DNA from: Tamarix chinensis
Taxonomy: Eukaryota; Streptophyta; Magnoliopsida; Caryophyllales; Tamaricaceae
NCBI GenBank assembly: GCA_030549775.1
Contig: CM060175.1
Coordinates: forward strand, 16,288,212 to 16,352,211
Length of the DNA stretch: 64,000 nucleotides
Direction: 5' to 3'
Part shown: positions 24,538 through 38,199 of the stretch, in pieces
How positions within the stretch are numbered: position 1 is the stretch's first letter
Layout: every line of letters starts with the position of its first letter
The notes under the pieces: model-generated
Seen by the model: only the letters and a program-made list of their open reading frames with translations
Databases searched by the model: none
Told to the model about the DNA's origin: nothing
Position numbers and translations under genes: made by a program

Positions 24538-27500
24538 GGTACATATATCTTTACCCACTTGATCAGTTATGGTGGTCCTTTTGAGATATATTCCAAAGGT
24601 TGTACTTGTTGATATTGTTAAACAAGTGGGATTTGAATTGTGCAATATATAAGGAAAAATGTTGGCAATTTAAAGTTCAAAAGTAAAGGATAAGCTAAAT
24701 TCAATTGTTGTATCTTGAATACAGGAGCATGTAGCTAAGGTTTTTTTTTTGGTGTGAACAAAATTGACATAATTGTCACACATAAAATATAATTACTATA
24801 GACATAGGGTATAATCATCAAATAAATAGGTCATAATCACTATATACTTATCCATGGTGACTTTGTATTATTCATGTTGTGTTTTTCTAGCACAATATTT
24901 ATGTTAAGGAATACAATCACCATAAAAATAATATATAATCATAATTAAAATAAGACATAATAATTATATTCCAACTTCATTCAGTAATTGAGTTATAATG
25001 ATATTTATAGATTTTGGCACTTGTTTTACGTGACAAAACATTCAAATATAAAACATAAATAAGCTTTATTATTTTTCATAGTTTAAAATATTTACAAGTT
25101 ATAACTTTTCAACTAATAAACATGTATTTGGTATATAAATTATGTCATATATTGAAAAGAAATCATATAATAGAATTGTATGTGATTATTGTGCCCAACT
25201 TGGTGATTATCTAGTCATAAAATAGCGATTATCGAATAAAGGTTCGATAATTATTCTATCATAAAGCAACGAGTATTATTATTATCATCACTATTAATTA
25301 CTCAAAATATAATAATAATAATGATGATGACGACAACAGCGACGACGACGACGATGATACAAGTGCTGATTATCACATAATAACTTAGTAATTATAATTA
25401 ATAGGGTGATGATTATTTATAGTGATGATGGTGATTATCTTATTACTAGTTTGGTGATTATCTCAAGTGAAGTTAGTTATTATACTATTAAAGTGTGGTG
25501 ACTATCCCTAGTGATGTAAGTGATCATCTTATGTTATATTTTTGTCCAATTATCAACTCAATTATTATAATTATTCTTATATAATTATAATAGCAATCAT
25601 TATAGGAATAATGATATTAATTACTTGCATATATAAATATAGTGATGGTTATCGTTATTCGACGTCTCTTAAATTGGCTATTATTAGCACTTTCTTACAC
25701 AAATTTAGTTGACTAAGCAACCACAAAATACTTTATGATTTTTAACTTCATTCTTCATACGAAAAGTTTATTAGATTCTTCGTTTACTCTTTATTTAATT
25801 AAATATAATTAGTACATGTAAAATTATGTATGTTGTTGTTATCAGGCTTCACTATCTGTTCATTTTTATTAATAATGAAATTGAATTTGAAATTTGATAG
25901 TTCTTAATTGATTATAGGGTTTTCATTTATAGGTAAAGGATAATCTTACGATTTTGAATCAAAATCCTCAACTCCTAACAATTGAATATCAAAGAAAGTT
26001 GACAAAGAGAAAAAACAAAGTATAAAATGAAGAAAGATGACATAATTGTAATAAATAGGAAAAAAGATAAACTTTGTAATAAATATTAAAAAAAATACTA
26101 TTTTACACCGACCATACCTAGCAAAGTGTTTATGGATTTGTTATATAATATATCAACTAGATTGGTATGTAGCCATAAATAATAATGATCTTTTGGACGG
26201 GTTAGAGTACGATAAATTATTAGACACATCTAATCTGAGTAGGAATGAATTTGACCATGATTCATTTATAATCCTAAATGTGATAGTCGCACTTGTCGAA
26301 ACCTCAGAGCATGAAGGTGAATTGAACGAGAACAATAAAAGAAGCGTTTATGGTATAACTAGACAACGATTGATTTGTAGCCAGAAATAATAATGATGTT
26401 TTAGACCGATTGTCAACTTGATTCATTTACGATCTAAGCCTTGGAGTATAACGATGAATTGAATGAGAAGAATAAAATAAACTTTTCCGGCACAACTAGA
26501 TAGTTATAGACAAGGAAGGACATAATGTGTAAACCAATATAAAACATATACACATATATAACGGTGTGTGTGTATATATATATATATTTCTCTAAATAAC
26601 ACTCAATGATGAATCCGTATTTTCCTTGGATTCGTCATTTTCTTTCCTAACTACCAGGCTACAAGTTAACCACAAAATCAGAAAGCTTGACTTCATATGA
26701 GATACCAACCAGACAACCAACGGTCCAACCCCAACACTACACTTCTTCGAATTCACACAATTAAAAGAATAAAATAAAATATGGGCAATTGAATTCCTAA
26801 CTGTCCAATCTCATGGATTGTTTAATCTAAACAATGAAGTGCACATGGCTTTTGAAGTACTAATAAAAATGCCTAACCCACTTCGTTAAGCTATCCTATC
26901 ATTTTATTAAACCGTATTTTAGTAGTAGGACTAATTATCCGTTAATAAATCATTGCGTCTTTTCCGCCGTACGATCCTTTTTCTAATCTTTTATTATTAT
27001 TATTTTAATTTGAAGGCTGCTGTGATCATCATATCAATTCATATAAGAAACCGCTCAAAACGACGAGAAAATGAATGACAGCAAATATAGTCACTACGAA
27101 ACACAAGCCCTGCCTTAGTTAGCTGCCACAAGCTGGAAGAAGAGAGACCGAAACGAATAAATTTATCATCTCCGGAGCTCCTGTTAAACCGTGTTTGACA
27201 ATCTACGCGGTCTCTCGACAATGATCCGACGGCTCACCCACCCCCCGGGAGTGCGCATCATTCCTAGGGTCGCCCGAGGAGAATATGGGAAAAGAACACC
27301 AGAATTGGCAATGACCAGTCTGTAACGTAATCCATTTGGGTGAAAAAAACAAACATGCGAAATTGGATTTTGGCTCAAAATAATACACCCTTTTTTTTTT
27401 CCAAAAAAAATAAACAAAACATTTAATTCAAGGACTTTCAAGTACATATTAATCATCAATCCCATATAATTACTGGGTTTTTTTTAAGGATTAATAATTT

Positions 27501-28200
27501 AAATTATCTAGGCGTATGATATTTATTGTTTGATAAACTATAAACTATAAAAAATATATATTATTAACAATGATTGATTTCAACAAGCTTTTACCGAAGC
27601 TTTTCATTGATTTTGACTGTTTTAATCTGATCATTAGATGATATTAGATCAGATAAGGAAGGTTTTAGGTCATACCGAAAGTGGATCGGATCATGGGCTA
27701 ATCCGATCATTTATTAGTAGATATTGATCGTGTTCGCACCAACACCGATTTAGATTTGGTCGGCCTATGGGCCTTGAAATTTTTTATTTTTATTTATTTT
27801 TTAGTTGATTATTTTTAATATCTTTTACAAGTTAAAATAATAATAATAATATATAATTAGAATAACTATATCTATTAATTCTAATATTACCTTAGCGAAT
27901 ATTTATTAAACAATTCGTATAATATCTTACTTGATCGAATTTTCACTTCTAAATAGCAGGCTGATTTTTCTAGGGTAAATAATATCTATAAAAGGAATAT
28001 TTACATGTATCATCATTTTTCCTATTACTCGTCCACCTCTATGTGATAAAATATATGGTCTCATTGCTTCACCAGCATATCTATTTTGACCTATTTTTAA
28101 ATGATTTTATTTTACGACGAGTCACGTTAGAACGATGAAAAAAAATAAAAAAAAATACTCCTACTAATTAACAAGTCACGGCTCTTGCCATTGACGGGGA
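24538..28200. other. Intergenic AT-rich DNA, no gene recognised
   Basis: Long AT-rich stretch with short ATA/ACG-type simple repeats (25290-25360 includes a CGACGACGACGATGAT run) and a TATATA tract near 26570-26590. It also holds one imperfect tandem duplication (26165-26510). No reading frame above about 90 codons has recognisable content. It separates M1 from the host gene. Confidence 0.7.
26165..26510. repeat. Imperfect tandem duplication
   Basis: The segment starting TGTAGCCATAAATAATAATG (26168) through 'AAATAAACTTTT'-like sequence recurs, shortened and diverged, from about 26378 (TGTAGCCAGAAATAATAATG). Both copies end in a GAATTGAACGAGAAnAATAAAA / GAATTGAATGAGAAGAATAAAA-like part followed by an ACTAGA motif. 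No function is apparent. Confidence 0.65.
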
Positions 28201-28379
28201 AGTGTAACAAGTAACAAGAACGAGGGTAGTTTCTTAGAAAACGGAAATTGGCGATCTAGTGACTGGTGAAAGAGAGAAAGAAAGGATGAATAAGACATAT
28301 ACAAACGTTTACGTACCGAGATGAGTGAGCCCCACTCGCAATCCACACAATGGGCTGCTTACTTTAATCATTTAATCCA

Positions 28380-28612
28380 TCGTACTTTTATGTTCTGACA
28401 GCCAGCAAGAAATATCCATAAAAAGCCGATGCTTTCTCCTCGTAAATAAACCTACCAAAAAGCATTTTCCCACAAAGTGCTCCTCCAGCTCCAAAAAGCA
28501 GCCACCGCGAAACTGAAAGAAAGTTTGTTTACATATTCATCGCCTTTTCCCTTCCATTGTCTCTGAATTAAGAACCGAAGAAAGCAGAAACACCACACCA
28601 CCGCCAGCAGCA
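28380..28612 (+). promoter_or_regulatory. Probable core promoter and 5' UTR of the DUF4408/DUF761 gene
   Basis: A TATA-like TCCATAAAAAG lies at 28415-28425, about 190 bp before the start codon. It is followed by CT/CA-rich leader sequence (28475-28612) typical of plant 5' UTRs. The exact transcription start cannot be read from sequence. Confidence 0.35.
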
Positions 28613-30673
28613 ATGGAAGAAATAGAAGAAGATCCGCCACCAACACCACTCTGGGTACGAGAAAACACCACTTTCCTCCAAGGCGACCGCCGCCGTCAGC
28701 CTTCTCCATCATCATCTCTCTTCCTAAACACTGGGGTTCTAGTCATGATTTTGATGCTCGCAGCAATTGTGTTCTTATATGCTGTAGTGATCCCTTCGTT
28801 TCTCAACCTGCCCCAAAAAGTTATCATCAAACCGAGTTCTGTCAAGAAAAGTTGGGATTCGCTGAACTTAGTACTCGTCCTCTTTGCAATCATCTGTGGA
28901 TTCCTAGGAAGAAACAACCAGTCATCCGACCAGTCGACACCGAAGTCATATGAGGATGTACAGAGGCCTGAGGGCGTCGGACACAGAAACCTACCGGCTT
29001 CAGACCAGTGGTACGAGCCTCCTGCTCCTAGTAGTAGCAGGAACAGGAGGATGGAATACGGAAATAGCAGATCAAGCAGCCTGATGAACAGTCTCAGGAG
29101 GAATAGTAGCTCGTACCCGGATTTCCAGAGGGAGTCGCCGTGGTTGACTGAAGCTGATAAGTGGAGGTTTTATGATGATAGTTATCTGAATGGGTATCGG
29201 TCTTCAAGATCGGAGGATCTCGTTCCGCAACTACAGAGATCTGCATCTGGTGTTGATGAAGATGATTCGTTGGATGTGAAGAATATTGAGGTAGATACTT
29301 TTGTAAACCGCCATCAGCAATCTGAATCTATGACCACGCCATCTCCGATTGCTCTATCACAACAACCGCCAAAACCACCACCATCCCCTCCACCATCTAT
29401 GACCCCTTCGCCTCCACCTGCTCCACCATCACCGGCAGCAAAAGCATCCGAGTTCCCCACTTCATCGTCACCACCGCCGGTAAAGCCGAGAGCATCATCC
29501 TATGTAATCTCGCCTCCACCTCCACCAGCATCATATTCAGAATTGCTGCGCCCATCACCGCCACAAGAGCCCACCGCATCAGCATTGCCACCATACGGAC
29601 CTCAATCCATCAACGTACATAAAAAGAGAACGAGACAAGCACAGGAAGCAAGGCACCAGAATAGAAGGGAGAGATCTGAAATGAAAGAATTGGAACGGAA
29701 AAGAACTCAAGCAGAATCTTGGCCTCCCCCACCGCCGCCGCCGCCTCCTCCTCCTCCGCCACCACCACCTAGGTCTCCACCTCCACCGATGTGCGAGCTA
29801 CATTCGGAAGCAAAGAGCGGACGAATTCGTAAGAAGAGAGGGGGTGTTACTGTTACTAAAGAAATATTGACCTCTCTCTACCACCAACGGAAAAGGAAGA
29901 AGAAGCACAGACCGAGAAGCCATGACAGCGTCGAGGCGGTGGTTCCCCCTCGACAATCCAATGTGCTTTTTCCACCACCATCTCCTCCGCCGCCTCCGCC
30001 GCCTCCTCCTCCATCATCTGTATTTCATAATCTATTTTCCACTAAGAAGGGCAAAAACAAGAAAGTTCACTCTGTTTCGCCACCTGCTCCACCAACACCG
30101 CCGCCTCCACCACGACGGCTGCCTGCTTCGGTTTCTCATCCCTCCAAATCAAAGGCTAAACTCACGCAAATCGCACCCACAAAACCAAGCCTCCTCCCCA
30201 GGGGCAATACCGATTTGAGCTATGGAGACGAAACCAATAGTGGTAACGCATCACCTTTGGTGCCCATACCACCACCACCTCCGCCGCCGCCATTCAAAAT
30301 GACATCATGGAAGTTCACTGTGCGAGGTGGTTACGTAAAGATTAAAAGCAACAATAATAGTCCAAGAAGTAACTCGGAATTAGATGATGATGATGAAGAA
30401 GCGCTATCCTCCGGCAAGGAATCACCGAGTCCAATGGCAATGGGCAACAGAATTGGCAGTAATTCACCATCGCCATTTTTCTGTCCAAGTCCAGATGTTA
30501 ACACCAAGGCTGATGATTTCATAGCCAGGTTCAGAGATAAATTGAAGCTGGAGAGGATGGACTCAATCAGACAAGGAAATGCCCGTTCACGACTTAGTTA
30601 TGAATCAAACCCAAGCCCGAGCCCAAGCCAACATTCAACTCAAAAGGCCAGCTCAAGTCAGTACCACACTTGA
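28613..30673 (+). CDS. DUF4408/DUF761 proline-rich membrane-anchored protein
   Basis: Intronless, 686 codons. The start has a good context (G at -3, G at +4). Order of parts: a short acidic N-terminus; hydrophobic helix about residues 41-62; second helix about 83-98 (LVLVLFAIICGFLG), matching the DUF4408 layout; Ser/Arg-rich region; several proline runs, the longest (about 16 Pro) near residue 370; basic KKRKRK-type patches; Asp/Glu run near 590; and at residues 633-648 ADDFIARFRDKLKLER, the DUF761 signature. The C-terminal Ser/Pro tail is short. The family is plant-specific and often labelled 'hydroxyproline-rich glycoprotein family' or 'cotton fibre expressed protein'; biochemical role unknown. 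There is no cleavable signal peptide, so the prolines probably face the cytosol and are not extensin-like wall sequence. It is the only gene here with normal codon structure and no lesions; it lies between M1 and M2. Confidence 0.9.
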   Translation: MEEIEEDPPPTPLWVRENTTFLQGDRRRQPSPSSSLFLNTGVLVMILMLAAIVFLYAVVIPSFLNLPQKVIIKPSSVKKSWDSLNLVLVLFAIICGFLGRNNQSSDQSTPKSYEDVQRPEGVGHRNLPASDQWYEPPAPSSSRNRRMEYGNSRSSSLMNSLRRNSSSYPDFQRESPWLTEADKWRFYDDSYLNGYRSSRSEDLVPQLQRSASGVDEDDSLDVKNIEVDTFVNRHQQSESMTTPSPIALSQQPPKPPPSPPPSMTPSPPPAPPSPAAKASEFPTSSSPPPVKPRASSYVISPPPPPASYSELLRPSPPQEPTASALPPYGPQSINVHKKRTRQAQEARHQNRRERSEMKELERKRTQAESWPPPPPPPPPPPPPPPPRSPPPPMCELHSEAKSGRIRKKRGGVTVTKEILTSLYHQRKRKKKHRPRSHDSVEAVVPPRQSNVLFPPPSPPPPPPPPPPSSVFHNLFSTKKGKNKKVHSVSPPAPPTPPPPPRRLPASVSHPSKSKAKLTQIAPTKPSLLPRGNTDLSYGDETNSGNASPLVPIPPPPPPPPFKMTSWKFTVRGGYVKIKSNNNSPRSNSELDDDDEEALSSGKESPSPMAMGNRIGSNSPSPFFCPSPDVNTKADDFIARFRDKLKLERMDSIRQGNARSRLSYESNPSPSPSQHSTQKASSSQYHT

Positions 30674-31690
30674 GTGTCGAGCTCTCGCCTATCTATTATT
30701 CCAGCATCATCATATTGAACATAGACCCACAGTTTTTTTTCCCCCTCCTTTCTATTCTTTTATTCTTTCAGTGAGGTTGCATAGAAGTTTTAGTCTTCCT
30801 AAATATAATATTTTGAGTCTGCCTGCATTACATATACGAAGGATTTGTATTTCCCCCTCGCCCATTTTTTGCCTCTTTTTCTCACATTTATGTGTAGGTA
30901 AAGTATCCATTAAATAAGATGACAATTTGGCAGAGATCAAGTTTGGAATCTTTTGTATTTCTTAAAGATGTAACGCTGTTATTATTATTATTATTATTTA
31001 TGCAAGCAAGGGTTTGAAGACTTAAACATCTTGATTCGTAATCTCTTTAAAATTTTTATTGTAATCCAGCACCTGAATACAGTACTCATCAAGGAAGGAA
31101 TAACAGCACTAATGTCTAGCACGGAGCAATTAGCTGGGGGTAGCAAAGATACAGCTGCCTGACTATCCAATTCGATATAATTTTCCAATCCCTGACAAAG
31201 GTGATGCTTTCCGCAGACGTGTTTACGGAGCCAGTGTTTGTGATGGTAAACCCGAAATTCTTGAAGCCTCCGGCATTTTAGCGTGTTTATACATACACGT
31301 CAAGCTAAAAAAAGGTAACTTGATGTCACAATTGAGGTCACTATCCTCGGCCTGCCTTCAATTTTCTCCCTGACGGGATAGCAATTGCCTTACGTGTCCA
31401 AGCCATCTTTGCTTTGATTCCCACGAGTTCCATGCTTTGCTTCAAAGCCCAATCAATCGAAGGGATTCAGGGTGAGAATGCCCGTAATGGGAGGAGTTAA
31501 ATGCATACCTTTGTTACTTAGTTCACACCCATTTACTTTTATTTTATTTTTTGTTCTGTTTAGGACAGTATTACTTCCTTCATTTCAAACCAACAACATT
31601 CTCCTTCTTCTCCCTCTTCTCCATTTTTTCTCAAGTAATTTCACCAATTATTTTATTATAGCTAAATTATTTTAATGAACATTATCCGAA
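30674..31690. other. 3' flank of the host gene, then intergenic DNA
   Basis: 30674-30960 is T-rich and likely contains the 3' UTR; no single polyadenylation signal stands out. A short TTA-triplet run follows at 30978-31000. 31000-31690 holds no recognisable gene or repeat. Confidence 0.5.
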
Positions 31691-31769
31691 CAAAAACGAA
31701 CCGGAAAAAATTATGGTGAATTCTTTTTTTATTCCTATTTTAAAGGTTACGGTTGAACCATCTGGACTG

Positions 31770-31935
31770 AGGAGGCATCAATGAATGATTCATCCGAAGC
31801 TATGGCTGAGGCACGGGTGATAGACTCATCGCTAGGCTCGGCGCAACGGGCAATTCACCCGTAGCCCATGACAAACCATGGGAAATTGATCTGTACTAGG
31901 GCTAGGCACGGGCGATCCATCGCCCAGAGCCCATG
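31770..31935. repeat. M2 left subterminal palindromes
   Basis: It includes a perfect inverted repeat GGGCGAT-CC-ATCGCCC around 31908-31925 and related sequences (GGGCAATTCACCC near 31850, CGGGTGATAGACTCATCG near 31815). The position just upstream of the transposase start and the palindromic character parallel the CGG...CCG arrays of M3. Confidence 0.5.
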
Positions 31936-34900
31936 TTGAGCCACTGGAGATCCACCCAACCTTGCGTGTGTTTGTTTATTTGAATTTTTTTACTTATATT
32001 TAACAATTTAATATTTTTTTAAAAAATTTCAGACCAAATACTCAATTGATATTGATTGGATGTGTTTATTCTCCATGAATTATATTTTTAGTGATAGCGA
32101 GTCCCTAATTAAGCATGTTAATGACACCGAAATGCCATATAATATTATTTTCACTATAGAATGATCAAAACCGGGTATGATTTGGCTTCATTGTGAGAGA
32201 GGTGGTAAATATAAAAGACAACTTTCATTGAATTCAGAAAGTACACGATCTTCTGGGTAAAAAAGAATGTGATTATAAATTTAGAATACACAGGAGGAAA
32301 ATTCCTTACGGTGGTTAGAAATTGAAGGCTGAATTTCGCACGCACAACCACAGTTTGGAAAAGTTCATACAAGGGCATTCTTTGGGCAATGGTTATTGCC
32401 AGAAGAACAAATGTTGGTAAAGGAATTAACTGTGATAAATGTGAAATTGATGGAGATCATTGACAAATTGCAACGAGCTAATGGTAACATTGTTGCAACA
32501 CTTAGGACAATCTATAATTTAATACACAAGTTTAGGATGCAGAACTTGACCGAACGTACAGTTATGTAGCAGCTATTGCATTTGATGGAAACCAACAACT
32601 ATTGATATTGGTATCGTAGGTATCCAGACTTTGATATGGTCAGTGATATTATATTTGTACATCCTAATTTCGTTGCTCTATTGCGTTCATTCTCATATGT
32701 CATTTGGTTGGATTGCACATATAAAACCAATAAGTACAATCTTCGTTTCTTGGAAGTTGTTGATTTTGTGTCTAATGGTATAAATTTTACCATTGCTTTA
32801 GTATTCATGGGAAGGGAAATGGAAGATAATTATGAATGGGTGCTTGATAAGATAAAGAGGATGATGGAGCCCCATGAATCAAATGTCGTCATCACTAATA
32901 GAGAACCAAGTGTGACAAAATAGTGCCTATGGTATTTTCTAATGTAACTCCCTCTTATGCAGATGACATATTGGTAAGAATGTTCTCTCGTATGCTATAA
33001 AAAAAATTAGGAACTGCTACATCGGAAGAATATTTTATGATCCAATAGAGGAAGAATGTAAAGGCAACCACGTTGCAGACATATGAGAATGAGCTTTTAT
33101 TAATACATGACAGATAGGACATATTTCCTCATTTGATACAATATGTCTATAAGACTGGGTTGAATCTTTATAAGGAGATGTTTGTTTCAGTGTGGGTAGA
33201 AGCTTCACTTTGGCACTTACACGACCAACTGGTATAATGCTATTAGTGTGGATATTTTTTGTCATTTAGATTGCAATTAAATAACCAAAAACTATTTTTA
33301 AAATATTAATTGTTAGGTGGAAGGTGAGCACTCGAGGCTGAATAAATATATAGCATTATCTCAGATGAGTTTTGACACATTATGGCCAAAGATTGTCACA
33401 CTAATTCAACTCTAAGTGAATGAGTTGAAGAGAGATTTGGAGCAGCCTTGGATCATTATTCCTAATTACTCTACACATAACATGTTGTTCAAGAAGATCA
33501 CATTTGTTGTATGCTGTTGAGCACTAGACTTGATTGAGGAGGAGAATAAGAGATTTGATTTGGCTGGTTCTAATCCTTTAGGGTGTGGGTATTATTTCAG
33601 GTTGGCACACTATCTACCATGTGCACACAATATATTTCAGTACAAATGAGATCATCAATCTATCCTAGAAATGGCAATGCATTAATTCTGGAAGACTTTT
33701 ACTTTTGTCAGACCAACTGAAGAAATATTTCAATTCAATGATTTAGCCATTCCTCCAACTGCACATCCTTTTTCCTCTAATATTATATCAAAGGTACAAA
33801 TCTAACACAACCATTCCAATTCTTTGAAGTATTATATCTAAGATTATAACATTCCGATTCTAACATTATATCTCAGGTATAAATGATATTGAACCGTTCT
33901 TATTCTTTTGGTCGTCTAGAGTAGTATTCTAATATCATGGATGAGATCTTTGAACGTGCTACAACAAGTATGGTCAAGCCAAATGTTCAAAAAAGTAAGG
34001 GTCACCCTAGTAATAGTACAAGGAGGGAATCGTCAGAGTGGGAGCATATAGCGTGCGCTTATTATAATTCACCTAGAGGACGTGGTCGATTGGGTCAAGG
34101 ATATGGTAAAAGATGGGATTCTCTTAGTTGATAGAGAATGGGTCGAGGACAGAGTAGTAGTAGTAGTAGTGGGAGACATAGAACTAGGAGGATAAGTCAA
34201 TCCTTTCATGATTTTCCATGGCCATTGATATTGAGGCAGTGATGCTTTCGTGGGTTGAATCATGGTGTAATATTGTGGGGGATGCAAATTATGGATTTAG
34301 AGCTATTGCACTATAACTCTTCAAGAATGAGGAGCTCTAGCCTGTTATTAGGGGGCGATGTTCAGGGAATTACTGACACATTTGGAAATGTATGAGCATG
34401 CCTTTGTAGATTCAATTGCCCAAACTAGGGAACATCTTACCCATTTTTATAGACTAGCTCCAACAGAAAAATAGTGGTAACAACTTGACTTCTGATTTCT
34501 ATTTGTGACAGTGTACAATGTAGTATTCATTTGCTTGAGTCGGTCTGAATCAGTTATATGTTTATCATACAGAGATCCACCTAATGGTCGAGAGATAGAT
34601 ACCATTATTAGCATCTTAACTTGCAATGATTTTTCACACTATGTATCGGTATATGATGTTTTTTATTTGAATAGAGTCTTCATTATACTATATTACTCAT
34701 ACAAATGTTATGTGAAATGCCCCGAAAAATTTCTAATTTTAAATAGTATATTTAAATGAGGTTTGATAATAAAAGTTAATTAAGTAAATTATTTTATTTA
34801 AAATAAAAGGAAATTAATTAGGGAAAATCAAGAATAAATTTATAAGTGTTTTAATTAGGTGTAATTTGGGTATTTTAACTAATTAAAGATTTTAATTTTG

Positions 34901-36607
34901 GAATTAACTAAATAAATTATTTTATTTAAAATAAGAAGGAGAAAATAGTTCCAAATTAATATTATTTTTATAAATAATTTAATGGAAGAAAATTAGGGTG
35001 TTTTGCTAATTAAAATGGAATTTATGGAAAATCTATTAAAAATCCTAATTTAGCCAAAAAAGGGATTTAAATATTATTTTATTTAAATATTATTATTTTT
35101 AAATATTCTAAATTTTAAGATTAATTTAATTGGCCCTAACCTATTTTTTTTCTCCTTTCCTTTTTTCCCTTTTCTTTTTTCTTTCTTCCTTTTTCCTTTT
35201 CTTTTCCTTTTCTTTTCCTTCTTTTTCTTCTTCCTCTTCTTTTTCCCTGTTTGGGCTTCCCTCTCCCGTGGACCAATCTTTTTCCCTTCTTCCTTTCCCT
35301 TGGCCCAGCCCGCGCCCACGCGACGTCCTCCTTCCGCCCCGTGCCGCACCGCATTTTGCCTTCTTTTCCATTGAAACTCGTCATTTCATTTAATGACTCC
35401 TTCCGCCTGCGCCGACCAGCCCGATTCTCCCTTTTTCTTTTCTTTTCCCCGGCCGACCGGTCCACCTCCCTTCCTTCTTCCTTCTTCCTCCCTTCTCCTC
35501 CGTCGACGATGGTGCAGTCCCGGCATCGCCAATGGCATCTCCAGTTACGGTGAATAATACCGGCCGTTTCTTGTCTCATTGTCTTCCTCTTAACTCCAGG
35601 AATAAATTGGAATAATTATTGGACGTTAAATCTCGCCCGTTTCCTCTCCCCAGCCCCGCGAACCTTTGACCAAAACTAAGATCTCGTCGGCCGTTTTTTG
35701 GCGCCGGCCACCCAAATCTTCGCAGCTAATAACTTCCTGCCGACCCCCAAAACCCTATTCCATCTACCATCTATAAAAAGCCTGATTTTAGGATTTGTGG
35801 AAGATTTTTCTTCCCCGAAACCCTCGGCGAGGGCTGCCATCATCGAGACTTTAGACGCTTCTTCCGCCTCCGTTAGCCAACTTCAGCGCCACCGCCTCAT
35901 GCCAAATTCTTCCCTGCAACGTCCTCTAGTTAACCAAATTATTTTCAACCTTCGATTCTTCTTGTACGAGCCTCAATAACCATGCAAAGTTGGTTACTCG
36001 TTTCGCCGGAATTTTTTTACCCCAAAACCTTAAACCACCGTCCGCCATTTTTGGCTGCACCACCACCATCATTTTGTCCCTCTCCTCCTGGGCAACGATA
36101 AACACCTCTTATATCACCTCAATTCTCCCTATCTTTTTTCCAACATCCATCCTTCCCTATTTTCTTCTATTTTTCCGGCCACCGCCGCCGCCGTGCACCA
36201 CCGCCTGTGCCGCCTATCCCCACCAGCCTAAGGTTGAACCCTAGACCCTCTCAACCATTTTCCATATTATTATAAGCCTTGATTTAATTTATTTCAATTA
36301 TTTGCATATAAATACCATTACTATTATTCTTAATATTTATATTCTTAATATGTTTTATTATTAGTAGTAGTAGTATTATTGTTTTATAATTATTTATGTT
36401 GAGGGCTGAAGCCTTATTATATCTTAATTCGATTTTATTATTATTCCCCTTATTATTTCTTTTATTACTATTATTAATTTTAATATTTTATAAGTATAAT
36501 TATTATTATTATTTTATATTTCGAATTTCTATTATTCTTATTCCATTATTATTAATGCAAATATTTTACCATTAGTATTGTTAATAATTTTATTATTGTT
36601 ATTATCA

Positions 36608-36642
<35 letters not shown>

Positions 36643-37119
36643 GCTATTATTATTGATATTCTCATTGATATTAGTTTTATTATCTTTGATATTATTATAT
36701 TAGTATCATTATTATTATTAGGGTAAATTCTTTAACCCTATATTATCAAGGTTTATAATATCTCTATTATTTTTATGTCGTTAGCAAAGTTAGAATTTTG
36801 TTAAGGTTATTTTATTAATATGTTATTATTTGGTCAAAGCTCTAAGGCGGCGTAGGAGCGTGCTCCAAGACCGGTGACATTTTAGGTAAGGGGTGCTAAG
36901 GCCTTTTGTGTGCTACTGTGCATTGTGTTCCTTATATGTTATGCATCCTATGTTATTATTGTAATCATTGCATATTTGGTATAACATGGAGTCCAAGCAT
37001 GCTTTTGTGTTGCTATATGGCATGTGTACTATGTGTATGGAATAATATGTGTTTGCATGTGACCCTAAAATACATGCATGTGAGGATGTTATATGGGAAA
37101 CATAGGGTTTCGTGGGAGA

Positions 37120-37700
37120 CAATATAATTTATGATGTTATATGGGAGAATTGAATTTGTGGTTTGTTAGGGAGAATCTAATTTATGATGTTATTTGGGAG
37201 AATGTAATTTATGATATTAAATGGGAGAATCTAATTTATGATTTAATTGGGAGAATCTAATTTATGATTTGTTTGGGGGAATCCAATTTATGGTTTTACT
37301 TGGGAGATTCTAAATCATGATTTTATGTGGGAGAATCTAACTTATGGTCTTGTATGGGGGAATCTAAATTGTGGTTATGAAAGGGGAGAATCTAATCAAT
37401 TATATTATGTGGACAAATCTTGGGTTTTGCTATGGATTGAATTTAGGGTTTTATATGGCAGAATCGTGGGTTGAATGGTGGTACTAATGGTTGCATGGTG
37501 GTATTAGGGTTGGTATGATGTTACTAAGGTTTGTATGGTGGTATTTATGGTTATATGGTGGTATTAGGGTTTGTATGATGTTACTAAGGTTTGTATGGTG
37601 GTAATTATAGTTGTTTGGTGGTATTAGGGTTTACATGTTAGCATTGATGGTTGGATGACGGTATTAGGGTTTGCATGGTTGAAATTAGGGTTTCACATGG
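37120..37700 (+). repeat. Two minisatellites in element A
   Basis: 37120-37420: about ten units of GGGAGAATCTAATTTATGAT type (23-36 bp). 37465-37700: units of ATGGTGGTATTAGGGTTTGT type. They occupy the place filled by other minisatellites in E, F and B, so this zone of the element changes freely. Confidence 0.85.
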
Positions 37701-38199
37701 AATTTTAGGGTTTGTATGAAAAAGATGCGAAGGTTTGCATGGGGAGATTAATGTCTGCATGGGTATGAAATTTACGTGTGGAAAGTTAATTTGGGATGTA
37801 AGGAAGGTAATGTAAGTATTATTCGGGTGTTGAACTATTTTGGATGAAAAATAGTACGTGGAGCATTATGAGGGTATGGAAGAGATTGAATTAGGGTTTG
37901 GAGTAATGAACTCTAGGTTGTTGTGATTAATTAGGGTTGGAGTGGACAATTGTGGTTGTTATGATTAACTAAGGCATGTAGTGGCTAATTATGGTTGTTA
38001 TGGTTAAATAGGGTTTGGAGTGGTTAACTATGGTTGTTGTGGTTAATCGAGGTCTGTGGTGGTTGATTAAGGTTTTTGTATGATCTTGTGCATGTGGTAA
38101 TTAAAGTGTAATTATGATGGTGGAATTTTATGATTTGTGATGTGTGATGACTTATGCATGTCCGGGGTGAAAGCCTTTGAATAAGATACTTAATACACT

